Shown here: positions 60,783 to 64,000 of the stretch, in pieces
Numbering within the stretch: the stretch's first letter is position 1
How the letters are laid out: each line of letters begins with the position of its first letter
NCBI RefSeq assembly: GCF_000147815.2
Contig: NC_015957.1
Coordinates: forward strand, 7,502,001-7,566,000
Reading direction: 5' to 3'
DNA from: Streptomyces violaceusniger Tu 4113
GTDB lineage: Bacteria > Actinomycetota > Actinomycetes > Streptomycetales > Streptomycetaceae
Length of the DNA stretch: 64,000 nucleotides
Translations under genes and position numbers: made by a program
Notes under the pieces: model-generated
The model's input: only the letters and a program-made list of their open reading frames with translations
What the model was told of the DNA's origin: nothing
Databases searched by the model: none

Positions 60783-62189
60783 TCAGCAGATGGCCGGACG
60801 GGGCAGCGCGGCCAGGCGGGCGAAGGCGGTGACGAGGTCCCGGGCCCAGGGCCAGTGTTCGGCGATCCGCAGCCAGGTCCGTCTGCCGCCGCGGGTGATG
60901 CGAGCGGCGGTGTGTAACAGTCGGTAGCGCAGTCGCTTGGGCTCGGCCTTGGCCAGTTCGCCGTCAAGGAGCAGGATCTGGGTCCAGGCGATGAGGTCGA
61001 TGCCGGCCAGGGCGAGTTCCAGCCAGGCGGCGTTAATGTTCGCCTGGCGCGACGGGAAGCGGCCGAACCCGGTGTCCTTGCCGCACCGGATGCGGTCCTC
61101 GACGCGGGCGTGGGCGCGGTGGCGGGCGTCGATGAAGGCCAGAGGTCCGGTGCTGGGAGGGCTGTCGGTGGCGATGAGCTGGTGTCGGAAGCCTTCGACG
61201 GTGTCGAACAGATCCAGGGCAGCGCCGGGGTGCGGGCGTTCTCGCCGCACGATGAACCGGGTGCCTTCGGGAAACCCGGCGGCGTCGAGCAGACCGGTCA
61301 GCTCGGCGACCTGCGCGCCGTCACGGGGTTCGTCGTCGGCGTCAATCGCGGCCGCCCACGCGGAGGCCGGCAGTGCGCTGATGGCGTCACGGACCTCGGC
61401 ATCGATGGGGGCGCCGACGGAGAACCGGGCGTCCACCCCGTCGGCGCGCCGTGCCCTGATGTGTGCCAGGAACGCTTTGGTGCAGCCGGCGGTGTCGGTG
61501 CGGACCAGGATCGGGACCCCATACCGCCGGTCGTCGGGGATCTGGGCAAGCGCGTGGTCCAGGACGGTGATGTGGTCGGCGGCGGTGTTGGACCCAGCCC
61601 GCCCGGGGCGCAGGATCCCGGCCAACCCGTCGCCGGTGTTGTCCAGGAAGGCCAGGATCGGGTGATAGCCGAAGGTCTTCTTCCAAGTCGGTGTCGCCTG
61701 CTCCTTCTCCGAGTGACAGATCACGATGGTGGCGTCGATGTCCACCACCAGCCCCGGTATCACCCGCCCAGCGGCTTTGGCCTGCGGGAACTTCTCACGG
61801 GTGTCGGCATGCTGCGCCCAGGCGATCTCGCGGGCCGCAGCTCTGGCCGCCCGCATCCGGCCCAGGGCCGCCTCGTCGATTCGGTTCAGCACCCGCCATG
61901 CCGTGGCCGGGGAGGCCACCGGCCCGAACAGCTCGGCCTGGTCCCGCAGCACGGCGAGATCCGAGATGGTCTCGCCACCATCGGCGAGCATCACCGCCAT
62001 GTCCGTGATCACCTGGCCCGGATCGTGGCCGCCGGTGCGCTGTCGTCCTCCGGCCAGCGCGTCACCGAAGGCACTGGTCAGCGCGGTCACCTCCGCCAGA
62101 TCGGCCAGCAGCCGGGCCCCGGCATGCGAAACGACACCTCGCCCGTCGGGCGTTACGGACAGCCTCGAACGAGACGTTGTAGAGCTCAC
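60783..62189 (-). CDS. IS1380-family transposase
   Basis: A 468-aa transposase. The sequence GVVSHAGARLLADLAEVTAL, the MLADGGETISDLAVLRDQ segment, VVDIDATIVICHSEKEQA with the first catalytic aspartate, TFGYHPILAFLDNTGDGLAG, VRTDTAGCTKAFLAH with the second aspartate and the C-terminal LIAWTQILLLDGELAKAEPK are all characteristic of actinobacterial IS1380. GTG at 62189 gives the expected length. The ORF appears intact. Element ends were not fixed, but about 120 bp upstream of the gene recur in diverged form at 63610-63750, showing a second, decayed copy. Confidence 0.88.
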   Translation of the reverse strand: MSSTTSRSRLSVTPDGRGVVSHAGARLLADLAEVTALTSAFGDALAGGRQRTGGHDPGQVITDMAVMLADGGETISDLAVLRDQAELFGPVASPATAWRVLNRIDEAALGRMRAARAAAREIAWAQHADTREKFPQAKAAGRVIPGLVVDIDATIVICHSEKEQATPTWKKTFGYHPILAFLDNTGDGLAGILRPGRAGSNTAADHITVLDHALAQIPDDRRYGVPILVRTDTAGCTKAFLAHIRARRADGVDARFSVGAPIDAEVRDAISALPASAWAAAIDADDEPRDGAQVAELTGLLDAAGFPEGTRFIVRRERPHPGAALDLFDTVEGFRHQLIATDSPPSTGPLAFIDARHRAHARVEDRIRCGKDTGFGRFPSRQANINAAWLELALAGIDLIAWTQILLLDGELAKAEPKRLRYRLLHTAARITRGGRRTWLRIAEHWPWARDLVTAFARLAALPRPAIC

Positions 62190-62420
62190 GTGAAACTGCC
62201 CCCGGCTGCGGCGCTTTGATCCTCGACAACTCGGATCATCGCAGCTCAGGGCGCACTTCTGCGTTCCGGTATCAAGATCCGGACTTACTCGGTGAAACTG
62301 GTCGAGATCGAGCAGGCCCACGCCTGACCCGCGCCGCTGATCCGCCCGGCCCTGCTGCGCGATCGGCAAGGTGTTGAAATCCGGATGATGCGAAAGGAAC
62401 AGGGGCGCTAGCGTGCGCGT

Positions 62421-63422
62421 ATGGATCTTGAACCTGGAAAGACCGTGCCCGCCGTTCCCGTTCCTCTCGATGCCGAACTTCAGGTCGCTTATGACGCCTA
62501 CCTGGCGGAGGAACCGGACTTGGCGCCGATGAGTCTCGAGAAGCTGTCGGTGATCCGCGCGGAGGTCGACGCCGCAGTGGCGGCGCTCGAGGACCTCAGC
62601 CATGGCGGGCGCTTCACCGTCCTCCAGCCTTCGGTGCCCGGCCTGGACGGCGCCCCCGAGATCCCGCTGCTGGTGTGCACACCCTCCGGCGCGCCCGCAT
62701 CGCGGCCGGCGCTCTACTTCATACACGGCGGCGGCTTCTACTGTAGCGATCACCGCACCGGGCTCGACCAGATACTCGAGACGGCCGAGCGGTTCGGGGC
62801 CACGCTGATCTCGGTCGGCTACCGGCTCGCGCCCGAGCACCCCTACCCCGCCCAGATCAACGACGCTTACGCCGGTCTGCTGTGGGTCGCCGACCACGCG
62901 GACGAGCTCGGCATCGACTCGGAACGCATCGTCGTCACGGGCTTCAGCGCCGGCGGCGCCCTCAGCGCCGCGCTCGCTTTGACCGTGCGCGACAAGGGCG
63001 GTCCCCGCCTGCTCGGCCAGCTGCTGATTGCCCCGCTGCTCGACGACCGCAACGACAGCGCCTCGGCCCTGCAGATGGACGACGTCGAACTCTTCGACCG
63101 CAGCCGCAACGGGTTCGCCTGGAGCTCGCTGCTCGGCGACGCCCAGGGCGGAGCTGACGTGCCGGAGTACGCTGCGCCCGCCCGCGCCACCGACCTGGCC
63201 GGCCTGCCGCCCACATTCCTCGACGTCGGCTCCGCCGAGTGCCTGCGCGATGAGATCCTCGCCTACGCCGACCGGATCTGGCAGGCTGGCGGCGAAGCCG
63301 AGCTGCACGTGTGGCCCGGCGGAATCCACGGTTTCGACAGGAAAGCCCCCGAGGCGCGAATCAGCAAGGCCGCTGTCGCGGCACGCCGCAACTGGCTGGA
63401 GCACCTTCTCGCCACCAACTGA
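62421..63422 (+). CDS. Alpha/beta hydrolase, HSL-family esterase
   Basis: A 333-aa esterase of the hormone-sensitive-lipase family. The oxyanion motif HGGG begins at H102, YRLAPEHPYP follows, the nucleophile elbow GFSAGG carries S176, and the catalytic histidine H303 lies in GGIHGFD; the acid is in the segment around AECLRDE. It hydrolyses short acyl esters in the cytosol; the natural substrate is unknown. No signal peptide is present. ATG 62421 is the first start and fits the family's N-terminal cap. It is isolated between IS sequences and no co-regulated neighbour is evident. Confidence 0.9.
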   Translation: MDLEPGKTVPAVPVPLDAELQVAYDAYLAEEPDLAPMSLEKLSVIRAEVDAAVAALEDLSHGGRFTVLQPSVPGLDGAPEIPLLVCTPSGAPASRPALYFIHGGGFYCSDHRTGLDQILETAERFGATLISVGYRLAPEHPYPAQINDAYAGLLWVADHADELGIDSERIVVTGFSAGGALSAALALTVRDKGGPRLLGQLLIAPLLDDRNDSASALQMDDVELFDRSRNGFAWSSLLGDAQGGADVPEYAAPARATDLAGLPPTFLDVGSAECLRDEILAYADRIWQAGGEAELHVWPGGIHGFDRKAPEARISKAAVAARRNWLEHLLATN

Positions 63423-63439
63423 CGGTCTCCTCCGGCGGT

Positions 63440-63585
63440 AGTCGGTCGCGGGATGGACAACGTGCCGGCCAGGCGTCCCATAGCAACGAGGTCGAGGAAC
63501 CTTGCGACGGAACTCAGGCGGATAGCTGCGTGACACGGAGCCCTCCCAAGGTTCTGGACCAACAAGTGTCCAGCATCCCGGCTCC
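63440..63585 (-). pseudogene. IS3-family OrfA remnant with terminal repeat
   Basis: GTG ending at 63536 reads VSRSYPPEFRRKV, the invariant opening of actinobacterial IS3 OrfA proteins; a frameshift near 63497 then yields LDLVAMGRLAGT in another frame and similarity fades. The sequence at 63557-63585 (GGACCAACAAGTGTCCAGCA) looks like the left terminal repeat of such an element. Confidence 0.6.
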
Positions 63586-63602
63586 GTCAAACCCCGAGCG
63601 CA

Positions 63603-63750
63603 TTAGACGGCCTCGAACGAGACGTTGTGGAGTTCACGTGGCAAGTGCTCCCAGCTGCGATGCTTTGATCTTCGACAAGTCGGATCATCACAGCTCAGGG
63701 AGCACTTCTGCGTTCCGACATCAAGATCCGGACTTGCCTGGTGAACGCGT
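63603..63750. mobile_element. Decayed 5' end of a second IS1380-type copy
   Basis: This stretch aligns with 62155-62310, the start and upstream region of the IS1380 transposase, with many substitutions (shared blocks include CCTCGAACGAGACGTTGT and ATCAAGATCCGGACTT). No transposase body follows. From 63751 to the window end no gene or known element was recognised. Confidence 0.7.
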
Positions 63751-64000
63751 CAGGTTAGAAACTCTTATGCGAAATGTCCTCGGTAATTTCGGGGTACTCC
63801 CGGATACAGCCCGCCGGGCGGTTTCGGGGTTACGGATATCAGGGCATTCTGACGGGTCTCCCGAACTTGAGCGGTGTACGCGGCTGGCGGTGCTGACCTG
63901 TCGTCGCGATGTTGACTCACGGTGGGCGGGGAACACCGGAACGAAAATCGGCGCTACGGCCAGCCGCTGTCCCGTTTCATTTGATCTTGCCGCCGAACGG

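Noticed and set aside
60783..63590. A 935-aa minus-strand protein including the IS1380 transposase
   Set aside because: The part upstream of 62189 runs antisense through the HSL esterase; only the C-terminal 468 residues match IS1380.

Overview
The window is high-GC DNA with the look of a Streptomyces (or close relative) accessory region: modular type I polyketide synthase genes, actinobacterial insertion-sequence families, HutC-type GntR, MmyB-like and AraC regulators, a Tat-exported glycoside hydrolase and DUF5994-type remnants. It is mosaic, with at least ten IS elements or IS scars and many frameshifted gene fragments between intact genes.

Region 1 (about 800-31700, minus strand) is one co-directional block. 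Two giant PKS genes (30962 to 15447, three modules; 15418 to 4373, two modules) are followed by a Zn alcohol dehydrogenase that overlaps the second PKS gene by 4 bp, an aldehyde dehydrogenase, a mycofactocin-type SDR and a strong terminator (808-839). The domain string is KS-AT(mmal)-KR-ACP / KS-AT(mal)-DH-ER-KR-ACP / KS-AT(mal)-KR-ACP // KS-AT(mmal)-DH-ER-KR-ACP / KS-AT(mal)-KR-ACP. Both proteins have terminal docking segments. No loading module and no thioesterase is present, so this is the interior of a longer assembly line. A nonsense-mutated IS30-type transposase lies beyond the terminator.

Region 2 (31700-41400) is IS-rich: a frameshifted IS701-type fragment cut by a complete IS1182-type element; an MmyB-like regulator divergent from an SDR; a carboxylesterase whose C-terminus is lost to an IS end; then a 2.7-kb unit bounded by perfect 15-bp inverted repeats that holds two half transposases with an uncharacterised DUF6236-like gene between them. 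Decayed remnants follow, including a lipoprotein pseudogene.

Region 3 (41594-50479) is a coherent amino-sugar (galactosamine/N-acetylgalactosamine) catabolic locus: a Tat-secreted GH36 enzyme, divergent from a GntR/HutC regulator, then AgaZ/KbaZ, AgaS, a BadF-type sugar kinase, an EamA/DMT-type permease and a KbaY/GatY aldolase. Three copies of a 17-bp direct-repeat operator (TGGTAT-N5-TGGTAT type) lie in the control regions, one just upstream of a recognisable promoter. PTS or ABC transport genes are absent.

Region 4 (50480-64000) holds a truncated IS1182 copy, an intact rve-type IS, a truncated relative of it, a non-coding tract rich in ACTGC, a GAF-PP2C phosphatase, several pseudogenes (including a chimera of an acyl-CoA ligase fragment with a LuxR HTH), an AraC regulator with a 21-bp phased operator divergent from an NmrA-like protein and a quinone-oxidoreductase-like protein, an IS1380-type transposase, an HSL-family esterase and further IS scars.
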